This document shows, piece by piece, positions 13,682-27,839 of a stretch of DNA of 64,000 nt (positions are counted from its first letter, which is position 1; every line of letters starts with the position of its first letter). The stretch comes from Tethya wilhelma (Eukaryota > Porifera > Demospongiae > Tethyida > Tethyidae). The notes beneath the pieces were generated by a model. It had not been told where the DNA came from. It did no database searches and was given only the letters and a program-made list of their open reading frames with translations. The position numbers and the translations under genes are program-made. The stretch covers positions 18,000,523 to 18,064,522 of the forward strand of contig CAXIPT010000002.1 of the NCBI GenBank assembly GCA_964030475.1. Reading direction: 5' to 3'.

Positions 13682-14079
13682 TCATATATCTATTCCATCA
13701 TTGTAATAACTAGTCAAATCTATTAAATCTTCTAAATTATTCTCTTGGAGTAAATAAATAGTGTCTTTAATAATGGCTCTTATATACTCAACCTGCTCAC
13801 TAGTATAATGGACAAACTTTTGGTTCTTGTGATTTCGGTGAAACCGATTAGTGAAAGTGTTGTAGTTTAGGTTTTCTTCTAGAGTCCCCTCATCATACCT
13901 TACTTGAAGAAAATTGAGCATCCTCTTAACCTCAGGCAATGTATTGTTCTTCAGCTCTTCATACTTGACAATAAGCAAAGGATGTTTATTAAAGTTGTTG
14001 ATGATCCAATTTTTTATCATTATCTGCCATCGCCGTGCCTGCTGGAATAAATACTTTTCCCATTTGGTATTGTTTCCTA

Positions 14080-14113
<34 letters not shown>

Positions 14114-15201
14114 CATAACAGTATATTGTGTTTACTAGCTGTTTGGTGTATGTAAATCTACTCACCAAACCATTCTTTATTAGCACTTTTGATGTGAGTG
14201 TCAAAACTCACTGTCTTTGTACGAAAGTTGTTGGCGACTTTTCGGTTCCACTCAGCAACTAATGCTCTGAAAGGATTACGTACAAGGAAGATTGCCGATT
14301 CAAACACTCCTTGGTTGAACTTCAAGTGAGAGTGCCTCTCCCCCAGCCACTTTGGCTCATTCTCATGGGTTTTCACAACCAAAGTTGACCCATCACGGAT
14401 GTACTCCCCGACAAAACCCTGAGCTCGTAGACTAATGTCACAGTAGACAGCTCCAGTACACATCCCAGTGGTGGTCTCCAGTAATCCTCGAGCCCAAGTG
14501 TTGCCCGATCCTGGAAAGCTCACCAGTGCTACAGGCCTTCTACTAGTTCTATCAACGAAATGACATTTTCCATCTTGCAATGTACCATTCTTATTCTTTA
14601 CGAGCTGAATGCAGGAGTGAAATCGAGACTGAGACGAAGTGGATAAATAGTCTGAACACATGCTATCATTGCAGTCTGGAACCGTGGAGATATCTAACCG
14701 AGGAGCTGAAACTGTGGCAGTTGTTTCTGCTACATAGTCACTCCCACCGTCGTAAGATTCGTTACCATCCACATCATCCACATCTTCATTGTCATTATCA
14801 TCCGGCATATCTTGAATGGACCTCTGCAATAGAATCGGATGTGAGAGTTTTGAAAAACTTGGGATACGTTTTAAAATGTCCTCGCTTTTTCCAGGTTTAT
14901 TCACATAAACAGGACTCAACTCTTCTTCAGGATAGTCCTCAATCATACCAGGACTCCCAACATTATTAACTGCCTTTCTTTTAGTTCTCCTGTCTTCGTG
15001 CCAAATGTACTCTGGGCTTCTAAACCGACCTTTGTTCCTCCTGAGTAGGGCATTATGTCTGCCATCTTCTAGAGCATGTGAATGCTTGTCACAGCAAGGC
15101 AGGCTCAGCACATAGATGAGCAGCACAAGAACTGTAAATGCCAACACTGAAGTGAAGAGGCTCACAATGAAGCTGTAATTCACACGCTTCCAGTACCTCA
15201 T
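13682..15201 (-). CDS. WSCD-family type II membrane sulfotransferase-like protein
   Basis: Two exons (15201-14166 and 14076-13682; phase 1) encode about 476 residues. Residues near 12-33 form a single hydrophobic anchor (SLFTSVLAFTVLVLLIYVLS) after a short basic N-terminus, typical of Golgi type II enzymes. A ~200-residue acidic stem follows. The catalytic part opens with VALVSFPGSGNTWARGLLE, the 5' PAPS-binding loop of WSCD-type sulfotransferases. It continues with VVKTHE, then SAIFLVRNPFRALVAEWNRK (3' phosphate-binding segment with the conserved Arg and Ser/Ala region), then LLIVKYEEL. No WSC cysteine domain is visible in the stem, unlike vertebrate WSCD1/2. The substrate is unknown. It lies tail-to-tail with HSPA12-like B, 163 bp apart. 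The intron carries (AC)n just upstream of its acceptor. Confidence 0.85.
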
Positions 15202-16170
15202 GTTAATAATTTTACAATAATGTCACTTCAACAGCTAGCTATCAGTTACACTGATATACTAGTCACATACATGTAAAGTACTATATTCAGTTGCTCCATT
15301 CCAGGGTCTGCATGGTAACAGGTTTCTCTGCAAAATTGAATATACTGTATACACAGTCACTGTATGGTACTTTGTGTTTGCTGGTTTATTTAGTGGCATC
15401 ATAACAATCTCTATAGATATACTGTAAGGTACCAGTCAGTATCAACCTCCATTAGAGACTTCACATTCCTTGGCTATAAAGAGGAAACCATGCTGGTGGA
15501 CCACAATTAATGCCATACAATAATAATTAACACTAATCCATACAAGATCAGAGCTCTTCAGTATGTGCTGTGGATTCTATTGAAATGACAGCTTAAGATA
15601 TAAATTTTTGATTTTATTATCACGCAGCAAGGAAAGAAGATGGAGACTGAGGCATGCAGAAGAATCACACACTACAAAATTAAAGTTTTGATGGTGTGGT
15701 GTAGAAATTATTTTAGTGTTTGCAAAGTGCGTGCATGAATTATGTAATCTCTAATGTAAAATAAATGCATGCAAACATCCATACAAAAATAGTAATATTT
15801 ATCATTGTCAAACTAGGCATATAAATAAAGGGACTTGAAAAATTATTGATGCATTATTTGATCCTATCAGTACGATTTCATCCTGCAGTAAGGTAAAATT
15901 TAAATTCACAATTATTTGATGAGAAGTATATACTGTATAGTGGGAAAGTTTTGAGGGATTTAACTTTCAGAATTTTTGCAGATCAAAATTCATCTGCGAA
16001 AGTTTTTATTCTACATAATGTACATAAGTATGGGCATCACACAGCTCATTTGCAAAAATCTTTGACAGTTAGACACTGCAAAACTTTCCCGCTATACGGT
16101 ATGATAAAACTAGGCACAATGCTAAAAGGAATGCCCAACACCACATCAAGATCTACACAGTGAGTCATTC
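15202..16170. other. Intergenic region between sulfotransferase 5' end and prominin A 3' end
   Basis: This is about 970 AT-rich bases with no supported exon. It should contain the promoter of the leftward sulfotransferase gene and the 3' UTR of prominin A. A MITE-like element with inverted termini sits at 15929-16102. Confidence 0.5.
15929..16102. mobile_element. MITE-like element, CCGTATAGC family
   Basis: The left end reads TATACTGTATAGTGGGAAAG and the right end CTTTCCCGCTATACGGTAT, a near-perfect terminal inverted repeat of about 20 bp. The 174-bp interior has no coding capacity. The termini match those of the element at 44366-44579, so they belong to one non-autonomous DNA-transposon family, apparently flanked by TA. 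Confidence 0.7.
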
Positions 16171-19100
16171 TCAAACAAAATCAAGCACACATACGCACAT
16201 TATGTACGCATCATCAGCAACATACGGGTAATCACTATAGCTGTCATGATCTTCAGTCTTCTTTCTGAGGTAGAAAGTCGATGTGATCACAGCAAAGATG
16301 ATGACTGGAACAAAGAGAAGAGAACAGAAGCCAAGAGACCACCAGAACCCATTCTGTGTGTACATGTAGAAGAGAGAGCAAGGAGGAGGATACAAATTAT
16401 TCTAACATTATACATGATTGTGGCAAAACATGCAGTTCTCTGTATATGAGTGTGTTTAGCTTACCAAGCCATCTAGGAATTCTCTGCACACAGAGTTGTA
16501 GAAGTCAGTGTAGACGGCATAGATAGGCCTACATCGACCCACTTGGTCTGCAATCTAAAGATCAGCCATATATGATACAAAGCATTGACTTAGGGTGGTT
16601 TTTCCTCTCTAAATAATGCATACCTCAGTTTCCAAGTGTTCAATGTAGCCCTCTAGGGAGCCTATGGTCCTGTCAATGGCACCTAGGGCAGTCTGCATTA
16701 AAATATGCAAACCTATGTAAAAAGCTTACACAATGTCACCCATACACACACACACACACACACACACACATACCATATCTAGAAATTGTCTGAGACTACC
16801 ACTTTCACTTGTGATGTTATTTAACAGACCATCAACATTGTTAACAGCACTAATGGTGTTCATGACGACAGATTCAATATTTTCAGAGAGATCAGTTACT
16901 TCAATTGCCAAAGAGTCCTAGAAATAAAGAGCACACAAACAGCAATCATTATCTGTTCAAATCATTGCACCAGCTCAACTACAGTATTAAAATTAATATT
17001 ACTGTGTAAATCCAATATTATACATACACATACCACTAAATCTAGGGTGTTAGGTATGATGGTGTTATTAATGCTCTCCAGTGATTCAATGATATCATTA
17101 ACATCAGCTGCTAGCTGTACTGCTCCTGCTGCAAGCAACTGATCCCGTACAATAGTGAAATTTTGAATGCTCTCAGTGATGTCGAACACCAGCAGGGGGG
17201 CCTCCAGCTGTACCCGGTATTCTGTGGGAAGAACAGTTGGTCTAGATCTTCATATATAATTCTTGACAACAACCATGGACCAACAACAGACATGAGTGCT
17301 AAGAGTTCATGGGAAATACTAGAGATTTCGTTGACACAATATTGTCAAACCTTACTGAGATTGTATGGACTTGTGATTATTCAAGTTCTACATGTCCTGG
17401 TATAATGTCATGGCTCTCAAAAGTATAATATAGTGTCATTTAACCTCAATTGATGCAAGGGTGTGGGGGTGAAGCTTTAAAGGTATGCATGACATGCCAC
17501 ACATATGACAGTACTATTATAGGCATGTAGTACATATCAGGGTTTATTCTCTGTATACCTCAGGTATTATGCATGATTTTCATTGTGCATATAGGTACGA
17601 ATAGCTCATGTCGAAACAAAAACCATGACAGATGGATAGGTAGTACCTGTGATGTTGATTGAAGATACATTGGCATTGACAAACTGGTTGAGCGAGTCTT
17701 GAGCTTCCTGTGGCAAGAAACTTGTCGAGTTGAAGTCAAACTCATCCGTAGCATTCTCAATGAATCCATCCACCATAGTTCTCAGCTGAAAGAAAGTGTT
17801 TGTTCATAAAGTTACACAACTACAGTACATGTACACGATCAAAATTATGATATATTGTTTATTGATCAGTAAACATACCTCAGAGAAATCCACAAGTGAT
17901 TGGATTTGAGCTGAAATACTTCCCTCAGGTAGGAGAAACGACAGGTTGAAAGCTTGAAAGAGAGGCAAGTCATCCTCACAGTTCCTGTGGGACAAACAAG
18001 ATATATTAAAAGTCAAACAAAACTATTGTATAACATAACTAACCTGAGTGCTTGTGAAATGGAAAGTGCTGCATTAGGATCATCAGAAGATTGAAACACC
18101 AGGTCTCCAATTAAAGAGCGCCCCCAAAATTCTTGGTTGTCAACGATCTACAGAAACAAACCACACAATATATATATAATTATATATACTATTATATGCA
18201 TTCCTTGAATAATTTAGAGATTGAGTCAAATACCTCTGAAAAGGCAGGATACTCTGGTCCTTCAATGCTGAGACAAGCCTTCTGAAAACTGGCTCCAAAG
18301 AAGAAGAAGATGGTTGTAAGAATGAGCAGGAGGGCACCAATGAGAAAGGTTATACCAACAGCACTAGCAACGGGAGAAGAAAGGAGAAACAATATGAGTG
18401 AGTGACACTAGTGACCCTTACATCAGAAGGAAGATGCCACCACAGTGAGAGAGACTGGTCCTGTCATTGGGTAGTTTGTCCTTCCTAAAGCCAATCATCC
18501 CCAGGATGATCCCAATGGCCACCAACACAACCACCACAATACCAAGGGAGCAGATAGCTATGCCAAATCCATACCTTGGTGTGTGTGTGTGTGTTGCATG
18601 CAAGGCTCATACGTCTAGATCATGAAAGTTCATTTGAAAAAAATCTTGAGATTTAGCCGGGATTTGAACCTAGGTCTATTGCATTCTTGTCGAATGCTCT
18701 TACCACTGAGCTACTAGAACTCACTGGCATTGGAGCAGACAATAGCAGTATACACACTACCATTCATAGACACTAGTCGACTTCCAAACCAGACCAACTA
18801 GATCTCAAGGCCTACATGTAATAGCATGACTCGCATGATGTAAATACATAACCAGCATGTTCTTTCCAATACAACAAAGCATGCCAAATCACACCATGTA
18901 CACATACCTGTACTGATCATAGTTTTCAACAGTGTCAAATGCCTGATTCACAACACAATCCTGAACGTAGCCAACGCTCAAGGTACGACCCCCCAAGTCA
19001 ATGGAATCAATTAATCCAGGGCAGCTGGCATTATTGCTTGCAGTATACTGAACACAAGAAGATACAAGAGAGAATGAGAGAGTTGTAGAGAGAGAGGGGG

Positions 19101-19835
19101 ATAGAACTAAACCTGGTTGATCATTCCAGTGAGATTATTGAGCACACCAGAGATGCTGCCATTGATCTCCTCCAGCATACCAGTACTATCTGGAGGAGGG
19201 GGGGGGGAGAGAGAGAGAGAGACAGATTCAAATATACATGCAAGCCTGAACAGCATGCATGGATCTACATAATCACATTTCACTTCAAATGGGAAATGTC
19301 TGAAGCCTATGCTTGCTTATTGATGACAGGTGTGGAACAACTGTTTGTTCAAAGTGCCAGCATACACACCTCGTAGAATACTCGAGACTTCTGTGGATAT
19401 CTGAGATGATGTATCGTTGAATTGTTGGCGGCCGCTTTCTATCAAATTGTCCAAATCAACACCATCCAAGGCATTCTGGACCTCCTCTAATGGCTGAGTC
19501 ACATTAGGAAGCTTAAGTGTGTTTTGTGAGTGTAAGAAATAGAGAAAAGAAGATATTAAATCCATACACACACACACTCTCACTATTACAAGTCTTTATA
19601 TACCTCAGTGAAGTTGGTACCAGTGTCAAATATTGCTGGATCAGGAATCTGAGCACAAATATTAGTAATTGTAGGATTTCCACTTGCTGCATCAGTACAC
19701 TCATTAGTCAAGCTTTGAACACTCATGCTAATATTTCTAAGCTCCATTTGAAGTATGGAAAAATTTCCCAACAGGAACATAGTCGTTGAGCCAACAGCAC
19801 TTAGATTCATCTGGGTTGAAATAAGTTCTAATGCA

Positions 19836-19867
<32 letters not shown>

Positions 19868-21970
19868 GAGAGTATGATACAGAGACATGTCACCATTGTG
19901 TATCATTAAGTAAAGAGATGGTTGTACTCTTGATATTCTATTAAGTCATAATCACATCATTGACGTTCTTACCTCCAGAGAGCCCATTAAGATTGCTGAG
20001 GATCATGTCCACCTCTTCTCTGAGGTTCTGTACCTCCGTTTCAAGGGCAGTACTGAAATCTAAACAGACACACACACACACAAAAATAAAAAAAGCCACC
20101 ACAATGGACGATGAAAGCAAATTTGAAAAGTAACCAAAACTTAACTTACTATTGGCTTCAGCAACCACCACACCGGCAACACCATTCTCAGCTGTCAGCT
20201 GACAGGTCGTAGTTTGTGGAGGTATCTCAGTTTGTTTGTGTACACATAGATGAGTATTTGTATAGTTTTCCATTACCAAAACAACACACACCTGAGCACT
20301 AAGGTAAACAACACCAATATGATGGTAAAAGTGAACATCTTGCAGTCCATGTTGTCCGAGATCTTCTGTGTCTTTGATCCTCCACAGTTGCCACAGCAAC
20401 GACAGCACCAGAAGCAGCAGCCAGAGATACAGAACCCACACGAGAACAAAGCACCGATGATAGTGACTGCAATGATTCCTGCCCAGAAGAGAGCCAGGTC
20501 GTCACCAAACTACAAGGAGGGGGAAACAATTCCGTGTTTACAAACAGACCCCCTGTCAAACTAAAAATAGATACGTACATGTCAGGCTCTAATTACATTT
20601 ACAGGAAGTCTTCCATTAGCAGGGAAGTCTACACAAACACTAAATAGCCAAACAAATCGAATTGTTTCAAAGCTTCATCACAAATACACTTCTAATTGGC
20701 AATCACAAGAGGTGGAGGACATTAATGACCAAGATGTGAGAATGCAAGGAGAAACTTTCTTCTTTGAACTTACTTCTTGGAACAATCCCACTGGATCATC
20801 AGTGTTGAAGGAAGTTGAAGTGCAGTTACTACGACAGTTCACTCCAGTGGCGTTCAGCACCGATCGAATAGTATCTGTACGATAATAATTATATTATATA
20901 TCATGGTTTCAAAAAATGGATGATTATAACTGTTAGAGACAGGCATGTGACTGGCCATGGGTGTCAGAGTCATAAACACTGGATGTAAGTAGTATTCAGA
21001 TGGGTGATATTTTTACTGAATAAACACTGATGTATTTGGGTGGTGTGCTTCAACACAAAGGAAATAGGAACTATAGAGTTGGACCAATATGGAATTAAGG
21101 TACATGAATCAAATCAATACTACTAGCATATGTGTTTGTGTACATACACATTGTCATAGACACAGGACAGGTAGCATGGACATGCACATTATTATACACC
21201 AAAAATTCATGACATTTAACACAGATCATTTAATGTTGAATAGCCACACAATGTGATCACATATCTGTACATAAGGTATGACTGAATTCCAATGAAATTC
21301 AACACTTTTGGCAACAGATAACCCACACCCAAAGGAATCAGTATTAGCTGCTGTACATATAATACATGTATTATTATATATAAATAAATATTCCTCCCTC
21401 TTTCTTAAAAATAGTCACCTCAGCTCATACAGTGTTGTGACTATATAGTACTAAGACCTCATTAGTATGCATATCCCAGTAAAAATCAACTCCAGGTGCT
21501 CATGAGAGGAAGGCAAACCATTGACCATACCATACATTCACATACACAGATGGTGTGTCGAAATCGTTCGTACATGTTGATACTACCAACCACAAACACA
21601 CTAAAGAACACTACCTCTCCCCATACCTTGGTCATGTACAATGTCTAAGCCTAATTGAATCCAAATTTTTTCTTGTATTCTGATCACTCAGTCACTCACC
21701 ATAAGGCAGGCTTCCAGGCCTCACAGCATTGACAAATCCCGATGCCAAATTGTACCAGCCACCAATGGCGCCTGCGTCGTACTCTACGTCTAGATTGGGA
21801 GTGCCAGCCGGTAGGGGGCCGTACGTGATCGTCCCATTGTCGGATACGGTGACTAAATTGGCGGCACATTGGGTCTGCACCTGAGCTGTGAGTGGTGTGG
21901 CGTGAAGGGCCAGCAGGAGGACACAGAGAAGGATGCTGCAAGACCAGCAGCTACGAGTTAGCAGTGCCAT
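16171..21970 (-). CDS. Prominin family pentaspan membrane glycoprotein (copy A)
   Basis: Prominins are five-pass glycoproteins of plasma-membrane protrusions. About 19 exons join in consistent phase: 21970-21700, 20874-20774, 20509-20292, ~20200-20150, 20059-19973, 19827-19604, 19511-19370, 19189-19113, 19047-18908, 18574-18422, 18363-18234, 18147-18044, 17984-17879, 17785-17647, 17221-17034, 16917-16774, 16692-16624, 16554-16465 and 16353-16171, for about 875 residues (family about 865). A signal peptide (SILLCVLLLALHATPLTAQ) opens the protein. TM1 is followed by the hallmark cysteine cluster FCISGCCFWCCRCCGNCGG, then TM2, a large glycosylated loop, TM3 and TM4 (18574-18234), a second large loop, TM5 (16353) and a short tail. 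The start of exon 4 is uncertain because no acceptor fits the phase of exon 3 cleanly. It is head-to-head with prominin copy B. Confidence 0.9.
18651..18722 (-). pseudogene. tRNA-like sequence (degenerate tRNA or tRNA-derived SINE fragment)
   Basis: On the minus strand a box-A-like segment TAGCTCAGTGGTAAGAGC is followed at tRNA spacing by box B, GGTTCAAATCCCGG. The seven-base ends pair at only about five positions. The anticodon loop lacks a clear U33 and cannot be read as a normal anticodon. It is therefore probably a tRNA pseudogene or the head of a tRNA-derived SINE. It lies in the intron of prominin A between exons 9 and 10, on the same strand as the gene. Confidence 0.55.
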
Positions 21971-23244
21971 GCTTTGTGAGTTGGTTTAGTTGATTTTCTC
22001 TTGAGATTTTATGCCCCCCGGTTTGGGAGTCTTGATACCTGAAAGTGAAATGAGTGACAAATGTTTTGCCTATGGACTATTGACACACACGTGCAGGATA
22101 GCAGGTTTTATCTTCTATAAGTTGCGTGTAAATGTGTAAAGCAATTAATGAATGCTTGTTTAGTGTGCTATGTATGCAGACGATACACGTGGAAACTGAC
22201 TCTCCGCCAATTGAACTAAATTATGATGATTCATGCAGTATATTCAACAACATCACATATGCTATTGAGCAGGACCCAAATGCACACCTGACTGAATTTA
22301 TAAACCCAGAATCAAATTATGCTGGATGATATGCACAACTGTTTTCCTAAAAGGATTTCTGTAGGCACGATGGTTCCTTCACATCTAGCGAGATGCACAA
22401 CTGCAGAGAGCTTGGCATGGCAATTCACAACTACTAATAAGCAAATCGGAACATAATGGGAGCATAAACAATATTTTTCATGTACTCAGATTCAACCACG
22501 ATGTTTACTTGTTTTGCTGTATCAAGTTGCCTATCGTACTGATCAGTCAGCTAGACTAGCTAAGCCTACAGTTGATCATGACCAACTCACCTGACAAACG
22601 CTTGCCACAAATTGTTCTTCAAACACCGCCTCGCTCTTCTTCTAGCTGTGAATTCTGAGGTCCCACTTTTTCTTGCCAAAATTTTTTACAAGTCTATGAC
22701 GTAATCCCACCCGCATACTATCTCAAGTCTAGATCTAGGTGGAGTTTTCTATGAGCCCCACCCTCTTTCAGGATGCAGTGGTTAGTTGCCGCGGTAAAAC
22801 GTGATAAAAAAAATAAACAAAACGACGAACTTCGAGCTACTAAGGAGAGAACAGTTGAGTTGTTCTTGTGTGATCTTTGTTTACAGCAAACGAACAAAGA
22901 GACGATTTGTAAGTGACGTTCATGCGCATGCCCAGATTTATAGCGGGCGTGGCTAAAGCTCACAGATCCATAGAAACGGTTGAGACTCTGTGCTAGAGTG
23001 GTGAGTTTGACCTATCAGGTAGTGAGAGGAGTACCTGGAAGAGAAGCTAGAAGATATTCAAGTCTATTGTCATATTACTGTCAGAGTAAGTCTAGATAAA
23101 AATCACTGCCAAGGATGGTAGACTAATTGGTGAAAATATTAATATATTGTAAGGTAATAGCTATTGGGGGCCATGTAACTAGAGTAGTCTCTATCCTAGA
23201 TCTTTCTGCATTTGATGCTTTTTACAGATTTGAAGACAGAAGCC
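21971..23244. promoter_or_regulatory. Divergent promoter region of the two prominin genes
   Basis: About 1.27 kb separates the two prominin start codons, which point away from each other. A 5' UTR intron of prominin B probably ends at the TTTTTACAG acceptor at 23219-23227, 17 bases before its ATG, so part of the region is transcribed. No convincing coding exon lies here, and I recognise no specific factor site. Confidence 0.5.
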
Positions 23245-26200
23245 ATGGAACAAATCAAGCAAAAGACTCTGCTATTCATCGTCACATTGGCTATTGTGGT
23301 GTCTACAACATCTTTGGCCATTCCACTCCAAACTTCTTCTTATGAAACAAGGGTGGATGATCAAAGTCAACATCGATCACGGAGAGAGTCTGATTCCATG
23401 ATAGACTCAATTGAAGAGAGAGTCAGAATCATGTTCAATGAACTATCAAATGGCTCTGATATCCAGTCTGTTATTGACTACCTTCCTGGTAGTCTTGGAG
23501 TCTACTACTCTATTGCACGGGGTTTTATTGATACTGTCCAACCTGGACCTTTACCATATGGTAAAAATACTGCAAATAGTTAATAGGTTATCATGGTGAT
23601 TACATATCAATTTTTGCAGAGTTGTTTACTGACATAATCACTGATGTTGCTGATGGTTTTCTATCGGATGGTGAATCTGATAATAATGCAATGGAACTCG
23701 AAGGTTCTGGCCTTATGGTATTTCGACGGCAAGCATTAGAAACACCCACTAGTGCAAGAGGCTTGGACAGCTTGCCTGATGTAGCTAGGAATGTAAGTTT
23801 GTAAATTCTTTTCTAATTTTGTTTCTAACCACTATCATTAACTTCGGACCCCCCTTGGATATACAATAATCTTCGTAGTTTGTACTATGGATGGTTCCTA
23901 CTATTGTGCTCTTTGTTCTTGGCCTCCTGCTGGCCGTCTGTTTCCCTATGGTGGCACTGTGCTTCTGCTGCTGTAGACTCTGTGGAAAGTGCGGTGGGAA
24001 GGCCTACCGGTATCGCTCCAAGAACCAGACGGTCAAATGTATCATCCCAACTGTCATATTGGTTCTGTCAAGTGTGTTTCTCCTGTGAGTAATAAACATG
24101 CATACATACACACATACCACAGCTGTGCTTTATGGCAGATTAGTACCAATTGTCACTATACGCTAAATTATTTGTCTTTGTAACTGCAGTGTTGGCATCA
24201 TATTGGGCTTTTTAAGCAACGAAAAGATCTCTGATGCCATTCAGAGCTATACAGGCACTGCAGATGCAGCTGTCCAAGACACTATCAACTATATTCAAGA
24301 TACAGCTGATGTGAGTGTTTGTTTAAAAAAATTGTAGCTGGCACAGCAATGTTTAATTGGAAGTGGTGATTTCTTCTTTCACATCATCACTTTTTTTTTA
24401 TTTACATGTACAGGAAGTCATATTCATTGCTGATGATGAACTGGACAGGGTGTTTGAAACTGCCAACAATGACATAGAGAGTAAGACAATCCACCTGCAG
24501 TTCACATGCTATAATAGTACACATTTCATTTAATTGTTGTGTATAGATATTGGCACTATACTTGGTGGCTCAATCGAGGCAGCTCTTGAGGCAGAAGCTT
24601 CAACATTTCTAAATTCAGCTCGATCTCTACTTGATGGTACTGTTACAGTATATATTTGATTCTGCTAGATTTACACTAATTTTATGCGTAAATTTTTGCT
24701 TGTTTTAGATGTGGATTCCATCAATGCTGGGCTTGTGAACATCAACGGCACTGTAAACGAACTGATGTTACTCTCCAATGATTTGAACAGCAGTGTTACT
24801 GAGCTACACTTTGCCTTAAACAATCTCACTACATTTTGTGGTGGGAATCTATCATGTGAAAGCATGGTACCCACAATGGAATCGGTCACCATTGATTTGG
24901 ACTTCAATGATGTAGGTTCAAGATCCAAGCAAGTCTTTGGATCATGAATTACAAATTCTCCTATACCATAACACTGTAGGTTTCACATGTGACGGATGCA
25001 CTGTCCGTGATAGAGGATGTTGATATAGGTGGGACAAGAGACTTGATCAACAACTCCACAACACTCTTTCAGAACATCACTGGTCAAATTGACGAACACT
25101 TCATGGACTTTGGTAAGCTATAAGCTAGCTTCACCAACAAACATGTGTGTCATGAGTCAGACTCCTCGATTCTTTAGAATTGCCACTAAACAGCAGTGAT
25201 TTTGAGATAGTGGATTCCATTATTAACACAGTCCAAAGTTTTACTGGTGATGTAAGTACAATGCCTGCACGAGCTCCATCAAACATGACTATACAACGAA
25301 TTCCCATTGTTTTGTAGTCGCTGACAGCTGATAATGGAACCATTGGCTCTGTCCGTAATGCATTCGATCAGGGTGAAGGTTACATCCAAATGTTTGATAC
25401 CTACCGGTAAGTCTACTTCTATGTACAAGGATTCATCAAGTGACATTGCCAATTCTATAGGTATGGACTAGGAGCAGCCATTTTTATTGCAGTAACAATG
25501 ATACTGTTGGTCTTCACATTTGGTATCATATGCGGTGTATTTGGCTATTCACGGAATGCCCCTCCTTACGAAAGAACCAGTGTAGCAAACACTGGAGCCA
25601 TCATTCTTCTCTTGTAAGCATATGTGTATACACTACCCACACAATATCTTGATCATGCATGCACAGTCTGTGCCCCCTCTCAAGCTGATCTATTACTGGT
25701 TTCCCCTCCATTTTTAAACTGCAGTGGAGTGGCTCTCTGTTTCCTCACTGGTGGCTTACTCTTGGTCATGTCTAGCTTCATGTACTTCCTCAGCTCTGGC
25801 GTACAAAAGTTCTGCAATGATCTAGCTCCTTCAGAGTACGTCTTCTTTCAGCGGCTCTTGGATGATCCTAAAGTATGGGATGGTAGTACACTCGTGGGGC
25901 GAGTCTTCAGTCAGCAATTTGATGTTTCAGCAAACTTGAGTGTTTCCACTGTGTTGAGGTAATGAATAAATTTAGTATTGAGTAGGAGATCATAAGTTTA
26001 TGAGATGGTGATGTACACATAGACGATGTGAGGAGGATGCTCCACTCTACCAAGCACTGCAAGTGGGAGAGATATTTGATATCGAAGCACTACTCTCAAA
26101 CATCTCCAATCTGACAGATGTGAGTTAACAATACCTGTACTGAAGTTCTGCTGCACACATGCAGTGATTCTAACTTATGTATTTATGTATCTGTCCCCAT

Positions 26201-27839
26201 ACAGACGGTGAATCTTGATAATCTTGATATTGATTCCTTTCTTACTGTATCCAGTAGCGACATCATTCCCGACTCAATACGGCAAAATCTTGGTGGCCTC
26301 CAGAACAATGTGTCGAATGCTATCAACTTCAGCGAGTACCAAGGGTTCTTTAATAGATCTGTCATCAACTTTGACCTTCAAGAGCTATATGACAACCTAA
26401 CATCATTGGCTGAGACCTTTGCTGCCATAGTAAGATCTCAAGAGCAATGTTGCCCTTAGAGACCATTCATTGTGTCACTGTCACTATGAAACCATGCATG
26501 GGCACTCACACAATCTTGATTTGTTTCTTATTTATGCCTAGCCTAATCCTGCTGCTGAAAGTGAAACATTAATGATCAGAGACACACTAGTAGCTGACCA
26601 AATCAACACAACCCTCATGGAGATGGTTCAACAAAAGGTAGGAATGCATGTCCTGACTTCAGCTTTGGAATCTGTCTTTAGCAGCACCGATCAGTGAACT
26701 TGGTCTCCTCTTCTACAGGAATACGGGTTTGGGAATATCACCAACATAGAGGCAGCACTGCAGGGAATAAATGTGAGTTATAATTATATACCACGATTCA
26801 CTCAGCTTAATAGCAAAATTAATATTGAGTGTCACTATGTGTTTCTGCCACGATGACATGCATGTATGTAGGCGACACAAGTGTTTGGTCACCTGGATGA
26901 TTTTCTGAACAGGACGGTAGATATTGTTAGTGAGGTAAGTCAGTCAGCTCTAGCTGGTGTAGTTTTCAGTGAGTCTTGATGTGATTCACAAATGACACTC
27001 TAGGAAGTAGAAGCATATGTGGACCAAGTGCTCGGCTACTTCACTGACTTTGTCGACTTTGTTGTTAATGCTGTAAGCTTTCTAATAGAACAATGTGCCG
27101 TCAGCAATGTGAAATTGTTAGCCATCTTGTGCGACACACAAACACACTCTTTATATTTGGCCTAGGTTCAAAATGAAATAGGAAAGTGTGGTCCACTGTC
27201 GGCAGCTTACCAAGGAATACATACCTCAATCTGTGACAAGACTCTGGATGGTGTGGTGAGTATAATGGTTATTACACTAAGATTTTGATGATTTTGTTAC
27301 TCACACTTCTTCAACCATTTCTCAGAATGGGTTTTGGTTCAGTATTGGCTGGTGTGTGCTCTTCCTCATACCAATGCTCATCTGTGGTGCCATAGTGACC
27401 AACTACTTACGGAGAGCACCCTCTGATATAACAGATCTCACCAAGAACGACAAGTGGAGAGCAGCAGAACATGGGTAAATAACCACCACATTGTACCAAA
27501 TTTAAAATGATCGATTTCCTGTCAACGATTGGTGTCTTGATATTCAAAATTAATAATGAGTGTGTGACATAATAATTATTATTATTATTATGTGAATTTT
27601 TTTTGAAATTCAGAACGGATGTAATAACCAATACTGGCGTTGTCGCAATGGGCTACCAGGCACCTGTCCAGTAGGTTTGAGGTTAACAAAAGATAAAAAA
27701 AAAACATATATACAGTATATACATGAACAGAACAATATAATTTGTGGTTGTGTGTTAATTGTTTATTTTTGTTCTTTTAATTTTCAGGCCGAGTCCTTAC
27801 CGCATACAGAGTCCACATACTCCAATCAATGGCTGGTAA
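23245..27839 (+). CDS. Prominin family pentaspan membrane glycoprotein (copy B)
   Basis: This is the second prominin, transcribed opposite to copy A. Twenty-two exons with matching phases were traced, the principal ones being 23245-23560, 23620-23792, 23879-24084, 24190-24310, 24709-24911, 25461-25613, 25725-25958, 26205-26429, 27326-27474, 27614-27670 and 27788-27839. They give about 936 residues. A signal peptide (LLFIVTLAIVVSTTSLA) is followed by a charged region and LPGSLGVYYSIARGFIDT, matching copy A's YNLASGFVNAVRPGSLPYG region. TM1 is followed by the cysteine run CFCCCRLCGKCGGK, and TM2 reads VILVLSSVFLLVGIILGFLS. Two large loops with many N-glycosylation motifs flank TM3/TM4. TM5 lies in exon 27326-27474. 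The tail is Pro/Tyr-rich and ends SPHTPINGW. An AATAAA occurs at 27959-27964. Confidence 0.9.

Noticed and set aside
14580..14969. 129-codon plus-strand ORF
   Set aside because: It is the antisense shadow of the sulfotransferase stem region.
18651..18722. Functional tRNA gene
   Set aside because: The acceptor stem pairs poorly and no normal anticodon loop can be formed, so it is reported as a pseudogene or SINE fragment.
22132..22329. Short plus-strand ORF between the prominin genes
   Set aside because: It has no homologous features, weak composition and no splice context. It lies in the divergent promoter region.
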